This document shows, piece by piece, positions 1-11,345 of a stretch of 64,000 nucleotides of DNA. The translations under genes were made by a program, and so were the position numbers. The stretch covers positions 15,494,059-15,558,058 of the forward strand of contig CM075760.1 in NCBI GenBank assembly GCA_037974335.1. The letters are read 5' to 3'. How positions within the stretch are numbered: position 1 is the stretch's first letter; every line of letters begins with the position of its first letter. The stretch comes from Prionace glauca. Taxonomy: Eukaryota > Chordata > Chondrichthyes > Carcharhiniformes > Carcharhinidae. Under the pieces are notes generated by a model. That model ran no database searches, was not told the DNA's origin, and saw nothing but the letters and a program-made list of their open reading frames with translations.

Positions 1-111
1 TCATAAAGGAGTTATGCACGGTGTCATTGGGAGTGTCACAGTGATAAGCGGCTCCACAGAGAGGGAGTCGAGGTATCAACATTGGGAGAGAGAAATTGCA
101 AGCTTTCTGCA

Positions 112-328
112 ATGGACCTGAATCCAGGAAAGGTAGATCTGGACTTTCCCACAATGGATCAGCATCTGAGGGGCACAGATCTGAATGTTACAACAACTGA
201 GAGGAGTTTATACTCGATACTTTACACACTTTCTCAAGATTGGCTGTATACAACTGAGCGTGTTGAATATGTTTTGAAACTGATTCGATACTTTTACTAT
301 CCAATCCTGGCTATTGTTGGTGTCCCCG
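112..328 (+). CDS. gpr139-like: GPR139-like receptor, exon 1
   Basis: First coding exon of a class A receptor, 72 full codons plus one base. The first ATG of the open frame is at 112; a second in-frame ATG at 154 is an alternative start. The frame is closed upstream at 4-6. The product is an extracellular N-terminus with one N-glycosylation sequon (NVT, near residue 25) followed by the start of TM1, ending in a YYPILAIVGVP motif typical of the GPR139/GPR142 group. The exon closes in phase 1 at a good donor (CCCG/gtaagt at 328/329). Joined to the acceptor at 4551 it restores the frame exactly and reads VPVNIITIV across TM1. Exon/intron structure is seen; the family call rests on remembered GPR139 sequence. 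Confidence 0.85.
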
Positions 329-700
329 GTAAGTTTCTCCACTGATTATGAATAATGTAGCCCGTATTTAACTCTGCCACTCTTGCCGTCTGCTCTACCC
401 CGTTTGCAACTGATGCTTGTGGTCTGCGTCCTTATTGAGTTATCACATCTACAAAGCGTGGATCACTATGATAATGCTGCCTATGCTGTGGGGTTTAATT
501 TGTAAAGATGTAAAAGATGTTGAGGAAGATGAAAAAAAATTGTGAAAACCGGTAGGAGGGGGAAAAGTGTGCAATCTCTTAAAAATGTGTTTTTGTTTGA
601 CGCTGAGATGTTTAAATTGCTGAATACACAGAAACTTTAAGTTGTAACACTTATTCCAGAGGCCAAAAACATAGGGGTTGCCTTGGTAATTGGCACGGCA

Positions 701-1560
701 GGTTTTGCATTGTGGTCAACACAGTCCGAAGTCTTACAACACCAGGTTAAAATCCAACAGGTTTATTTGGCACCATTGGCTTTTGGAATGTTGTTCTTTC
801 TTCAGGCGAGTGGGTAGCTGTGTTCAAAAATAGGACATGTAAAGACACAAACTCAATTAACAAAATAATGGTTGGAATGTGAGTCTTTACGGATAAACAA
901 GTCTGAAAGATACAGACAATGTGAGTGGAGAGAGGGTTAAGCACAGGTTAAAGAATTGTGTATTGTCTCCAGCCAGGGCAATTAGTGAGATTTTGCAAGT
1001 CCAGGCAAGTGGTGGGAGCTACAGATAATGCAACATAAACCCAAGATCACGGTTGAGGCTATACATGTGTGTGTGGGAGTTGGCTATCAGTGTCTGGTCA
1101 GCGATCCTGCACTGCTGTGTGTCATGAAGGCACCTTAGAGAACGCTTATCTGAAGATCTGAGGCTGAATGCCCGTGACTGCTGAAGTATGGCCCAACTGG
1201 AAGAGAACATTCCTGGTGATCGACAATCCTGGGTTTGCAAAATCTCAGGAGCTGTCCTGGCTGGAGACAATACACACCTCTACTACCTGCGCTTGGCCCT
1301 CTCTCCACTCACATTGTCTGTATCTTTAAGACTTGATACCTCTAAAGACTCACATTTCAACCGCTATTGTGTAAATTGAGTTTGTGTCTTTATATGCCCT
1401 GTTTGTGAACAGAACTTCCACTCACCTGATGACGGAACAGCGCTCCAAAAACTTCTGCTGCCAAATAAACCTGTTGGATTCTAACCTGGTGTTGTGAGAC
1501 TTCTTACTGTACTTACCCCAGTCCAACGCTGGCATCTCCACATCATGGTTTTGCATTGTG
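701..1560. repeat. Penelope-like head-to-head unit with 14-bp TSD
   Basis: A retroelement insertion (715-1546) bounded by the direct repeat GGTTTTGCATTGTG at 701-714 and 1547-1560, read as a target-site duplication. From 715 to about 1225 it is a minus-strand 3' part of a Penelope-like element. The reverse-strand translation matches the region after the GIY-YIG nuclease motif (residues LNRDLGFM). From about 1226 to 1546 a second piece of the same 3' untranslated region runs on the plus strand, so 780-1010 and 1226-1490 form an inverted repeat. The element is broken and defunct. The same tail recurs at least six times in the window. Confidence 0.75.
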
Positions 1561-2149
1561 CCAGCCGATAAATTTAAATACAACACAAAGCTAAAAGGAC
1601 TCATTTGAAGTTATTGTTGCCAACTTCGAGCCAATCTGAGTCCAGGGTTGTTGATAGGTCATTAGGATTTTATAAAAAAAACACACAGAACTGCCTTCAG
1701 GGCAGATCCACCAGTGCTTGAGCCAGGAGTACAACCAGAAGCAGAGCCCGATCACCTGAAGCAGTTAGATTTAACACAGACATGGAGAGAAATTATTTCT
1801 CTAAATGGAAGGTGAATCTTTTGAATTCATTACCTGAGGATACGGCGGGTGTTAGGACTTGATGAAATTGAGGAGACAGAGTCTCACCCTGTACCATTCC
1901 AAGCTTCCTCAAACCCCAGCAGCTTCTTACTTATACTGAGTCAGCTGACCACCACATCATTTTCTCATTGGTTAGATAGCTTACAGCTTGTTCCCATTGG
2001 TCACTATAACAGATCCAATGTGAGTCTGTCGGTTGTTACATTGGTTCCATTCTAACATTCCACTCCAACCCGCTTCTCTCACGACCTGATCCCTGAAAAC
2101 CCAACCAACCCAAACCCATCACTTCGCAGTTACTGTGACCCCACCAGTT

Positions 2150-2790
2150 CACCAGCTCCTCCGTCTCTTCCTTGTTCGTGGTGTCATCGTTGCAGTGGTG
2201 TCATCAGCAAACTTGGATATCAAGTTGGAGGGGAATTTGGCCACACAAGTCATCGGTCTATAAGGAATATAGTGGGGCTGAGGACACAGTGTTGTGGGGC
2301 ACCGCTTATGAGGATGATTGTGGAGGAGGTGTTTTGACTGTCCTTATTTATTGTTGTCTGTCAGGTTCAATTTGCAGAGATAGGAGCCTAGGCCCAGGCC
2401 AGAGACTTTGTACATGAGTTTCATTAGAACAATGATGTTAAAGACTGAGCTGTCGTCGACAAACAAGAGTCAGTGTTGCAATATTGACTGTAGGGCCAGG
2501 GCGATGGCATCTGTGGTCCTGTCTTGGAAATAGGTGAACTGTAGTGGATCCAGGCAACCTGGGAGGCTGGAACTGATTCAAGCCATGACAAATCTTTTGC
2601 TACATCACGTAATATTGGATATAAGTGTCACTGGACAATAATCATTAAGGCAGGCTGTTTGGTTTTCTTTGGTAGCGGCCTTGGTTTGAGTTTTTCTTAC
2701 CTGGTGCACAGATCAGGAACTTTCCTACTGAGAGAGGACTCGCTGAGCTTCACTGGTCCAGTAGGTCATAGTGGGCCAGCTGCAAATACA
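2150..2790 (-). mobile_element. LINE reverse-transcriptase fragment, L2/Rex-like
   Basis: Read on the reverse strand this stretch shows an SPPLYSLYTDDL-like block followed by scattered RT similarity. The conserved FADDT-type triplets appear in reverse complement near 2200-2220. The pattern fits the L2/Rex1 side of non-LTR retrotransposons rather than CR1. It is heavily decayed with several stops, 5' and 3' truncated, and lies antisense in the GPCR intron. The exact clade is uncertain. Confidence 0.5.
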
Positions 2791-3270
2791 CTGGACACAT
2801 TGGACACTAGTATAACAATGAACCCTGAAGCTTTGAAAGCAAACCCTGATAGTTGAGTTCTGTGTCATTCGAGTGTCAGATAATGATTTCTACCTGTATT
2901 GTGCGAATGGCGGCCACAACGTTGTGGTCTCTCTACGGTCTTTTTGTAAATATAACAGAGATTCTGAGCTGTCGAGGCATTAGGAACCCTCTCTGCCAAC
3001 TGCTGTTAGTTTCCAGAGGAAAGGGTGAAACCAACACTGTTTGGTACCAGCCCTGCTACAGGGGTTGTCAGTAGCTATCTGAAAGGTGACAAATTACATA
3101 CAGGACTCCACTCTGAATTTTCTGACAGGGTTACCCCCACAACCTTCTCACTCTCCAAATCCCCCATAAGTTAGAGAGATTATTTACCTGCAGCTGAGTG
3201 ACGGTCAATGTTGAGGACCCCCGGAAAACTCTTTCCAAAATGTATACTATTTTGGCCCTACCATGGAGCA

Positions 3271-3452
3271 TCACGGTGGCACAGTTGTTAGCATTGCTGA
3301 CTCACAGCATCAGGGACCTGGCTTCAATCCCAGGCTCGGGTCACTGTCTGTGTCCAGTTTGGACCTTCTTCCCGTGTCTGGGTGGGTTTCCACCAAATGT
3401 TCCACTTTCCTCTCACGATCCAAAAGACGTGTTGGGTCATAAAAATAAAAAG
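3271..3452 (+). mobile_element. tRNA-derived SINE, 3' truncated
   Basis: Begins with a tRNA-like head (CACGGTGGCACAG, then a B-box-like TTCAATCCC) and continues into the conserved central domain GTGTCTGGGTGGGTTTCC. It breaks off into an A-rich stretch directly against the next LINE. The same head and core occur at 21962, 23812, 24288 and 29362. Named family uncertain (V-SINE/HE1-type of cartilaginous fishes is the nearest I recall). Confidence 0.75.
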
Positions 3453-4425
3453 AGGGGTCTGTACTGGGACTCTTTAGGTTTGTAATTTTCATAGGTGACC
3501 TGGATAAGAAATTGGAGGGAAGGGTTAGTAAGTTTGCCGACGACACGAAGGTTGGTGGTGCTGTGGATAGGCTGGAGGGATGTCAAAAGTTGCAGCGTGA
3601 CATAGATAGGATGCAAGACTGGGCGGAGAAGTGGCAGGTGGACTTCAACCCGGATAAATGTGTAGTGATCCATTTTGGCAGGTCCAATGGGATGAAGGAG
3701 TATAATATTTAAGCAGTGTCGAGGATCAGAAAGACCTTGGGGTCCGGGTCCATAGGACTCTCAAATCAGCCTCGCAGGTGGAGGATGTGGTCAAGAAGGT
3801 ATATGGTGTACTACCCTTCATCAATCGACGGATTGAATTTAGAAGTCGGGAGATAATGCTGCAGCTTTATAAGACCCTAGTCACATCCCATTTGGAGAAC
3901 TGTGCCTAGTTCTGTTCGCCTTATTACAAGAAAGATGTGGAAGCTATTGAAACGGTGCAGAGAAGATTTACAAGGATGTTGCCAGGATTGGGTGGCATGC
4001 CTTATGAGGATAGGTTGATGGAGCTTGTTTTTTTTCTCTCTGGGGAGACGAAGAATGAGAGGTGACCTGATAGAGGTTTATAAGATGTTGAGAGGTATCG
4101 ATCGCGTGGATTCTTGGAGGCTATTTCCCAGGGCTGAAATGGTCGCTACGAGAAGATATAGGTTTCAGGTGCGGAGGAGTAGGTACAGAGGATATGTCAG
4201 GGGTAAGGTTTTCACTCAGAGGGCGGTGGGTGAGTGGAATCTGCTTCCGTCGGTGGTGGTGGAGGTGAACTCTTTGGGGCCTTTCAAGCGACTTCTGGAT
4301 GTGTACATGGGATTTAATGGGATTGAGGTTTATTGGTAGGTCTAGTAGGTAGGGATATGATCCGCAAAACTTGTGGGCCGAAGGGCCTATTTGTGCTCTC
4401 GTGTTCCATGTTCTGTGTTCTATAA
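3453..4425 (+). mobile_element. CR1-clade LINE, 3' half (subfamily 2)
   Basis: 5'-truncated CR1 copy starting inside the RT domain. FADDTKVGG at about 3535 marks the RT catalytic block. RRMRGDLIEVYKMLRGIDRV and the terminal helix-rich region follow, and the copy ends in the subfamily tail GGGCCGAAGGGCCTATTTGTGCTC with short TTCTATGTTC-like repeats. The reading frame is broken around 3710-4025. It is a more decayed relative of the copy at 61261-62285. Sense-oriented in the GPCR intron. Confidence 0.85.
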
Positions 4426-4551
4426 AAAGAGATTTAAGTTATTCAGTTTGTGTACACGATATTTTTTAAAATGTTGTTCCATTTACAGTCTAAATTGTCA
4501 CTTTTCCCCCTGAATCATACCTAATGTTATTCTTCATTTCCTTCCTGACAG

Positions 4552-5453
4552 TGAACATAATCACAATTGTGACACTGATGAGCAGAAACTGTGGTCTGTC
4601 CAAATGTGTCACTCGTTACCTGGTGGCCATGTCAGCGGGGGATCTGCTAGTTGTTATCCTCGACCTGATATTGAGACACATTCCCATTGTTTATTGGGAA
4701 AAGTTTTATTTCTTACTATCAGTCCCCGTGTGTAACATCCACGCCGTCCTGCTTTATGCAGCCACTGACTGTTCTGTCTGGTTCACCGTCACTTTCACCT
4801 TTGATCGATTTGTGGCCATTTGCTGCCCCAAGCTGAAAAGTAAATATTGCACTGAGAAATCAGCGGCTGTGGTTCTGGGAACAGTGACAGTGCTGAGCTT
4901 TTTAAAGAACATTTTCTGGTATTTTATGTTATTAAATGGATATGGGCTGGCGAACAATCCCTGGTTTTGTCGCTTCTCATGGGATGTTGTGGAATCTCCG
5001 GTCTGGGGAACAATCGAGTTCCTCCACAACATTCTAACCCCGTGTGTCCCATTCGCCCTGATTCTGCTGCTCAATGCCCTCACCGTCAAACACATTTTAG
5101 TGAGCAGCAGAGCCCGCAGGAGACTCCGGGCTCACAGCAGTGGGGAGAATTCCAAAGACCCAGAGATGGAGAGTCGAAGGAAATCCATAATTTTACTATT
5201 TGTTATCTCAGCCAATTTCATTGTCTTATGGTCGACATTAATGGTTTATTCAATATGGATTCGGATGTATAATTTGGGCTACCAGTCAATAAGGTTACAT
5301 CTTTTTGTTATGGAATTGGGCTTCATGCTACAACTCACAAGTTGCTGCACAAATACTGCCATTTATGCTGTGACACAGACTCACTTCAGACAGCAGCTAA
5401 AAGATCTACTGAAATACCCCATTACTGCAATTCTTCAACTCAATACACCATAA
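4552..5453 (+). CDS. gpr139-like: GPR139-like receptor, exon 2 (TM1-TM7)
   Basis: Main exon of a predicted 372-residue orphan class A GPCR at the plasma membrane, signalling through heterotrimeric G proteins. Residue 73 onward completes TM1. Then come CGLSKCVTRY in the first intracellular loop, Cys133 at the top of TM3, and DRF (157-159) in place of DRY at the TM3 base. Cys212 lies in ECL2 and would pair with Cys133. An Arg/Lys-rich third loop follows (RARRRLR and ESRRKS), and TM7 has NTAIY for NPxxY. GPR139 in mammals is a brain receptor proposed to sense aromatic amino acids and peptides. Sharks appear to carry many GPR139-like paralogs, so direct orthology should not be assumed. The frame is intact from the splice site to the TAA at 5451-5453. 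A possible AATAAA lies near 5669. Confidence 0.9.
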
Positions 5454-5523
5454 CAGGAAACTACAACTACAAGACTCCTGACTCTTTCTGTTGGGCATTC
5501 ATACTGTAAACAAAACACCCTCA

Positions 5524-5945
5524 CAAAAACAGAAATAGTTACAGAAAGGGAGAGAGAGAGGAGCGTGTTAGCAACAATGTGAGTGATAGAGAGAGACAAA
5601 TTGGTAGAGAGAGGGAAAGGCACAAAACAAGGAGGACTTCAATTTGAAGAGTTTCTAACAGGTACAGGGAATAAAGCAGACAGAGAGAAAGAACAAAGAC
5701 AGAGAGAGGCTCTCACAAAGAGAGGGAGACAGGATAGAGAGTGGAGAAAATGGCGAGGGTGATATACAGGAAATAAGAAAGGGAGACAGAAGAAGACAGG
5801 CAGGAGGTTGTTATAAAAGAGGGAAAGGGAGATGAAAGGAAAACAGGAGACAAGAAGTGAGGCAGAGGGAAACAGCCAGACACAGAGCGAAACAGAGACA
5901 TCGAGACAGAGAGCGGACAGAATGGGTAAGAACAAAGACAAAGAG
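5524..5945. repeat. GA-rich purine tract
   Basis: About 420 bp in which the + strand is almost all A and G, with many GAGAGAG runs and loose AGACAG units. No regular period holds for long. It follows the GPCR stop codon and may include its 3' UTR. Low-complexity reading frames on the reverse strand (Ser/Leu/Phe-rich) are artefacts of this composition. Confidence 0.75.
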
Positions 5946-6782
5946 AACAAAGAACAACCCCAGCACGGGAAACAGGCCCTTCGGCCCAACGAGGCCGCAC
6001 CGCCGTCCCATGGTCAGTGACCTATTCATGATTTTAGTCTATGCCTAATGTGTGAGGATCAGGGAGGTCCAATATAGGGACAATTTGTTACCCAATCAAT
6101 CAGCCTAAAAGCACATTTTTGGGATGTGGGAGGAAACCGGAGTACCCGGAGGAAACCCACGCAACCACGGGGAGAACGCGCAAACTCCCACGGACACAGG
6201 CCCAAATCCATGTGTCCGCACAGCAACAGAGATAGCCTCTGAGCTGTCATGATGCCCTCGAGATGGTCCAGTTTACGCACACCAACGACATGAAGCAGTA
6301 GGCAACTCCCGAAGCAATATCCAAGAGCAGCCACCACAACCTGCCGCCCGCATGCCCCTTGCTGGACTTAAGTGCCTGTGGATAAAAATTTCATTATTAA
6401 AAGACTCTATATCCCTGAGGCTAAAACTGACCCCAAGCCTGCAATGTTTAGTAAGGCCTGCTATATCCCCCTATATGTAGACCGCTCATGTGGCTGTCCA
6501 AGTGACTCTTGAACAACCCTAGCGTGCCTTACTCGGCAGTGCTTTCCACATCCCCACTACCCTTCGTGTGAAAAACTGCCCTCTAATATTAGTCTTATAT
6601 CTAGCCCCCCTCACCCTAAGCCCGTGACCCCTCGTTCTATCCATTTCTAATAGCGGAAAAAGCTTATCATCATCTACTCTATCTGTCCCCTTCATAATCT
6701 TATAAACCTCTATTAGATCCCCCCTCAGCCGACGTCTCTCAAGGGAAAACAGCCCACGTGCGTTCAATCTTCCCTCGGAAGA
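5946..6782 (-). mobile_element. CR1-clade LINE 3' end with SINE-like UTR (subfamily 3)
   Basis: Minus-strand copy. From the right, RT C-terminal coding (LFSLERRRLRGDLIEVYK, codons near 6700-6770) leads to a long 3' UTR. The UTR contains the same GTGGGTTTCCTCCGGGTGCTC block as the SINE core, then GGGCCGAAGGGCCTGTTTCCC (reversed near 5970-6000) and a TTTGTTCTT-type terminal repeat. Same subfamily as 16683-17660 but older. 5' truncated at about 6782. Confidence 0.85.
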
Positions 6783-7573
6783 CAAGAGTTTGAACCTTGT
6801 GTGAATTTGAACGACGTCTCTGCCTGAACCTGTGTAGGTCTGAACCTGGTGTGGGCCCGAGCCTGGGTAGGGGCCCTGTAGACATGAATACCAGCATTCG
6901 ATTTGCTTTTCTAACTGATGATTGAACCTTCAGATTAACCTTTAGAGAATCTTGAACAGGGACTCCCAGGTTCCCTTGCGCATCTGATTTTCTAAGTATT
7001 TCCCCGTTTAGAAAACAATTTATGCCTTCATTCCTCTTTCAAAAGTGCACAATCTCATACTTTTCCTCAGTGTATTCCATCTGTCATCTCTTTGCCCTCT
7101 CTCTAACCTGTACATGTCCTTCTGCAGCCCTCCCTCCGCAGCACCTCCCCCCCCCGACTTTCTCAATACTCCCTGTCACTCGATATATCTTTGTATCTTC
7201 CGCAACAGTGTCTTCATTTCATTCTTCCAAATCATTCATGTATATTATGAATATACATTAATGCACCGAACCCTGAGGCACACCAGTAGTCTCTGGCTGC
7301 CATCCTGAAAACAGATCCCCTTCTTCCCCACTCTCTGCCTTCTGTCAGCCAGTCAATCCTCTATCCATGCCAGGATCTTGCTCTCATCTCCATTGGCACT
7401 TAACTCATTTAAGAGTCTCCAATGCAGCACTATATCAATGGCCTTCTGGAAATCGAAATTAATCAGTTCAATTGGTCCTCCCTATCTAACTTCCTTGTTA
7501 CCTGCTCAAAGAACTCTGACAGATTTGTCCGACATGGGCTCCCCTTGACAAAGCCGAACTGACTCAGTGCTAT

Positions 7574-8098
7574 TGTGAAGTTGTATGAATTAAGTTGTGG
7601 CAGAATGTAACATTGGTGAATGATTTAATACACAATAAGGAAAGCTGACTGTGAACAACCTAAGACATGAAGAAGATCTGAGAAGGTCAAGACCTGATAA
7701 GGCTGACTCCGCATAACCTAGGGCTGTATGAGTAAGACAAGATAAGGTCAGGGATGAAGGAGTCACCGACTTTCTCCTGTTCCTTAACAGTACAGGATAA
7801 AAGTATGAATGGTGAGAGGAAGAGTTCTAGGAGGTCAGAAGGTTGTACCATGATTTATGGCACTTCTTATGATGCTTCTATTGATCAAATTCCTGAATAA
7901 GCTCTGGTCATGGAAACTGATAATGATTTTGTATAATTACTGAACTGAGTCTTTAAGTAAGTGCGGACTTGAGAAGGAATTAGTACATCGTGACAACTGC
8001 TCACCAAACTCAAGTTACTGCCAATAGTGCATGCAGTCTTTCGTAAATAAAGACTAGTTATTTTGTCAGAATTAATTTTGTTGATTCTTTCTATCACA
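7574..8098. repeat. Foreign insertion, possible solo LTR
   Basis: About 525 bp that interrupt an otherwise collinear LINE. The block begins TGTGAAGTTG and ends TCTATCACA, has a TATA-like GGATAAAAG near 7797 and an AATAAA near 8046, and no coding. This is the layout of a solo LTR from an LTR retrotransposon, but I could not find a convincing target duplication, so the class is uncertain. Confidence 0.35.
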
Positions 8099-9194
8099 GT
8101 CAAGAAGGAGGAAAGTTTGCACTTCAACAATATTTCATCATCTTCTGCCACCTCATCTTTCATAATGAACTCTAAAATATTGCCAATGACTGACGTCTGA
8201 CTAACTACCCTATAATTTCCCGTCTTCTGCTTCTCTCCCTTCTTAAACAACTGACTTTCTGGCCTGCTGGTACCGTCCCTGCGTCCAGTGATTCCTGAAA
8301 GGTCACCACCATTGCCTCCACAATTTCATCAGCTATATCTTTTAGGACCCTGGGGTGCAGTCCATTTGGTCCAGGTTATTTATCCAACATCAGACTTTTC
8401 CGTTTCCCCTGAATCTTCTCCTTAGTGACGGCCACTACACGCACCTGTGCCCCCCCCCCCCCCCCCCAACCCCACGACTCTCCTGGAGTTCTGGCATCTC
8501 ACTAATGTCTCGAACCGTGAAGACTGATGTAAAGTAACTATTCATTTCCTCTGCCATTTCTTTGTTTCCTATTATTCCTTCTCCAGCCTCATTTTCCAGT
8601 AGTCCAATACCTCTTTCTTACTTTTTATATATTGAAAAAATATCTTCCTATCTTCTTTTATATTACTAGCCAGCTTACGCTCATATTTCATCTTCTTCCC
8701 CTTTATTGTTTTTTTGAGTTGTCCTCTTCTCGCTTTTAAAGACTTCCCAATCCTCTGGCTTCCCACTAATCCTCATCACTTTGTATACTTTCTCTTCTGT
8801 GTTAATGTTGTTGTTGACTTGCCTCGTCAGCCATGGATGCCTCATCCTCCCTGTGACATTGGGAATAATTTCTGCTGTTCCTCCTGAATTTCTGTTGTCC
8901 CTCTAAAAAACTCCTGCCATTGCTATTGCACGCTTTTCCCTGTTAGGTTCCCTTTCAAATCAACTCTGGCCAGTTCCTCCCTCATGTCTTTGTAATTCCC
9001 TTTATTTAATTCTGATACCGTTACATCTGACTCCAGCTTCTCCTCTCAAACTGCAGGGTCAATTCTATCATATTGTGGTCACTGCTCCCAAAGCGTTACA
9101 TCACCTTAAATTTCCCTGTTCAAGTCTGCCTCATTACATACCACCAAATCCAGAATTGGCTATTCCCTAGTAGGTTGTATCACAACCTGCTCCA

Positions 9195-9527
9195 AAAAAA
9201 CATAGAACATAAGAACATAAGAAATAGGAGCAGGAGTAGGCCATCTAGCCCTTCGAACCTGCGCCGCCATTCAATAAGATCATGGCTGATCTGTCGTGGC
9301 TCAGTTCCACTTTCCCGCTTTCTCCCCATAACACCTCGCTTATCAAAAACCCATCAACCCGCTTCTTAAAAATATTTAGCGAGGCAGCCTCCACCACCTC
9401 AACGGGCAGAGAATTCCAGAGATTCACCACCCTTTGAGTGAAGGAGTTCCTCCTCAACTCCGTTCTAAACCGCCCCCCCCCCTCTCTTTATCTTGAGGCC
9501 GTGCCCTCTAGTCCTACAAACATTGAC
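9195..9527 (-). mobile_element. Young CR1 3' end inserted in the older LINE (subfamily 1)
   Basis: Starts at the subfamily-1 terminus (AACATAAGAACATAAGAAAT) and runs back through the terminal coding region FTQRVVNLWNSLPVEVVEAA to a C-run and the SLKIK block. It is a short 5'-truncated copy in the same direction as the host LINE. LINE sequence of the host resumes after about 9527. Confidence 0.8.
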
Positions 9528-10117
9528 ACTCCACAATTTTTTTGGGGATAACTACCTACCTCATTTTCCAAGTCCATCAACATAATGATATCCCCCATGA
9601 TTATTGTAATATCAGCAGTTTTATATGCTTTTTCTATCTCGTGATGTATTTTCTGCCCACATCCTGACTGCAGCCAGGAGGATTTGTATCTAACTCCCTT
9701 CAGGGTCTTTTCATCTTTGTGATTCCTCAACTCCACCTCCAGACATTCTCTTCCTTTTGATCCTTTATTGCTTCTTGCTATCGATTCAATTTCATTCCTT
9801 ACTAACAATGCAACACCATCTCCTTTGCCAATCTGCCTGCCCTTTCGATAGGACAAATATCCTTAGATATTTAGAACCCAACCCTGATCCCCTTGCAGAC
9901 ACGTCTCTGTGATGCCCTAAACATCCTAGTGGCCGATTTCAATGCGTGCAACAAGCTCATTTACCTTGTTCAGTAAACTGCACGCATTTGGGTACAACAC
10001 ACTCAGTCCTGCATTGACAACCTCTCTTCTCATACTTGTCACCTTTTTTTTCACTCTTGCCAGAAGTTAGATTTCTGCCAGCTACTATAATCTCTGGTTT
10101 GTTATGTGGGATACCAG

Positions 10118-10445
10118 GGACCATAAGATATAGGAGCAAAATTATGCCACTTGCCCACCGCTCCACCATTCAATCATGGTTGTTTTTTTTCCCTTATACC
10201 CATTCTCCTGCCTTTTCCCCATAACCCCTGGTCCCCTTATTAATCATGAACCTACCTACCTCTGTCTTAGAGACTCTCAATGGCCGGGCCTCCAGAGCCT
10301 TCTGTGGCAAAGTGTTCCACAGATTCACCACTCTCTGGCTGCAGAAATTCCTCCTCATCTTTGTTATAATGGACTGTCCCTTTAGTCCGACGTTGTTCCC
10401 TCTGGTTCGAATTTTTCCTCCTAGTGGAAACACTAGTGGGAGGCC
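10118..10445 (-). mobile_element. CR1-clade LINE 3' end
   Basis: Terminus ACCATAAGATATAGGAGC at about 10118, then reverse-strand coding RRNFCSQRVVNLWNTLPQKALEA and a TRGNN block. A related but different subfamily from the AACATAAGAAATAGGAGC copies. Confidence 0.7.
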
Positions 10446-10779
10446 TGGTATCAACAGCTCCTCCACTCATGGAGGGGACAGAGGACTCGAAATTGGTTAC
10501 TGACGACGGGCGGGAAGAGGATCAAACGTTGGAAGATTCATCGAGGCCTCACTCGCCAGAGAGGCTCTTTAAACTATCTCAGTCACCAGGCATCAACTCC
10601 TAGCAGAATGTCACTCCCCCTGCTGTATTATATTGTAAATATGCTGTGGATTCTGCATCAAGCCTGTGTGAAGTGAATAGAGACAAATGCACAATTGTTT
10701 GCAGATGTACTGGGAGTGGAGATAGGGGGCTGTTATTTACAGGAGAGGAGTGTTGTATATATGTTGGGGCATTCCTTTC

Positions 10780-11345
10780 AGGGAACAGGTTATGTGACCT
10801 CAGGTGCGGGGTGAGCTGCTGGATTCTCCCAGATTGGGCAGTCAATATTTGGAGTGTTGTGTGAACAGATGGAATAAATAGTTGTGTTCCCTGACGCCTG
10901 ACTGTGGAGTCGATATTGAAGACAATCCTCAGCACCACTGGACATAAACAAACGGTCTCGGACCCAGTGCTTCACAACTCTAACAGTGGCTTGAATCCTC
11001 TTTGTGCCCCTGTCACACTCTCCTCAAGGTGATGACTCTTTGTCCCGGTGTCCCAAGTGTTTCCTTCTCACACTCTCCACAAAGTGCTCACTGTCTATCC
11101 CAGTGTCCCAGTTTCCCCCCTCTCACACTCACCACAAGGTGTTGATTCTCTGTCCCAGTATCCCAGTGTCCCCCTCTCACACTCTCCAGAAGGTGCTGAC
11201 TCACTGTCCCAGTGTCCCACTGTCCCCCCTCACACTCTCCTCAAGGTGCTGACTGTCTGTCTCAGTGTCCCAGTTTCGCCCCTTTCACACTTTTCTCAAG
11301 GTGCTGTCTGTCTGTCCCAGTGTCTCCCTCTCACACTCTGTTTGG
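10780..11345 (+). repeat. Low-copy repeat with about 50-bp minisatellite, left copy
   Basis: A unique left part (about 10780-10990; AATAAA near 10874) passes into roughly seven imperfect 45-50-bp units built on TCACACTCTCC-TCAAGGTGCTGACT and CTGTCCCAGTGTCCC. Both the unique part (10870-10990) and the unit reappear inverted at 30775-31890, so this is one half of an inverted pair about 20 kb apart. No gene seen. Confidence 0.8.

Larger units (their letters stand above)
329..4551 (+). other. intron of the GPR139-like gene
   Basis: GT at 329-330 and AG at 4550-4551, with a pyrimidine-rich tract before the acceptor. The 4.2-kb intron carries a Penelope-like unit (715-1546), an L2/Rex-like LINE piece (about 2150-2790), a SINE (about 3271-3452) and a CR1 3' half (about 3453-4425). 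Stretches 329-700, 1561-2149 and 2790-3270 hold nothing I recognise, apart from a LINE-like scrap near 1800-1850. Confidence 0.8.
6880..10020 (-). mobile_element. Old CR1-clade LINE, interrupted
   Basis: A long decayed minus-strand CR1 lacking its 3' end. Order on the minus strand: endonuclease (GRQIGKGDGVALLVRNEIES at about 9800-9860, then a GD-x-IM block at about 9590), EN-RT linker (NIKEDRKIFFQYIKSKKE, about 8600-8690), the palm entry region near 8170-8250 (SVIGNILEFIMKDEV), and thumb-side RT to about 6880. It is split by a separate insertion at about 7574-8098 and by a young CR1 3' end at about 9195-9527. A run of 18 C lies at 8450-8467. Many stops and frame changes; defunct. Confidence 0.75.

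Noticed and set aside
5639-6048. Ser/Leu-rich frames on both strands
   Set aside because: Compositional, from the GA-rich tract and the LINE 3' UTR.
10780-10990. Possible LTR flank of the minisatellite repeat
   Set aside because: AATAAA is present, but there are no paired ends, primer-binding site or duplication to support an LTR.
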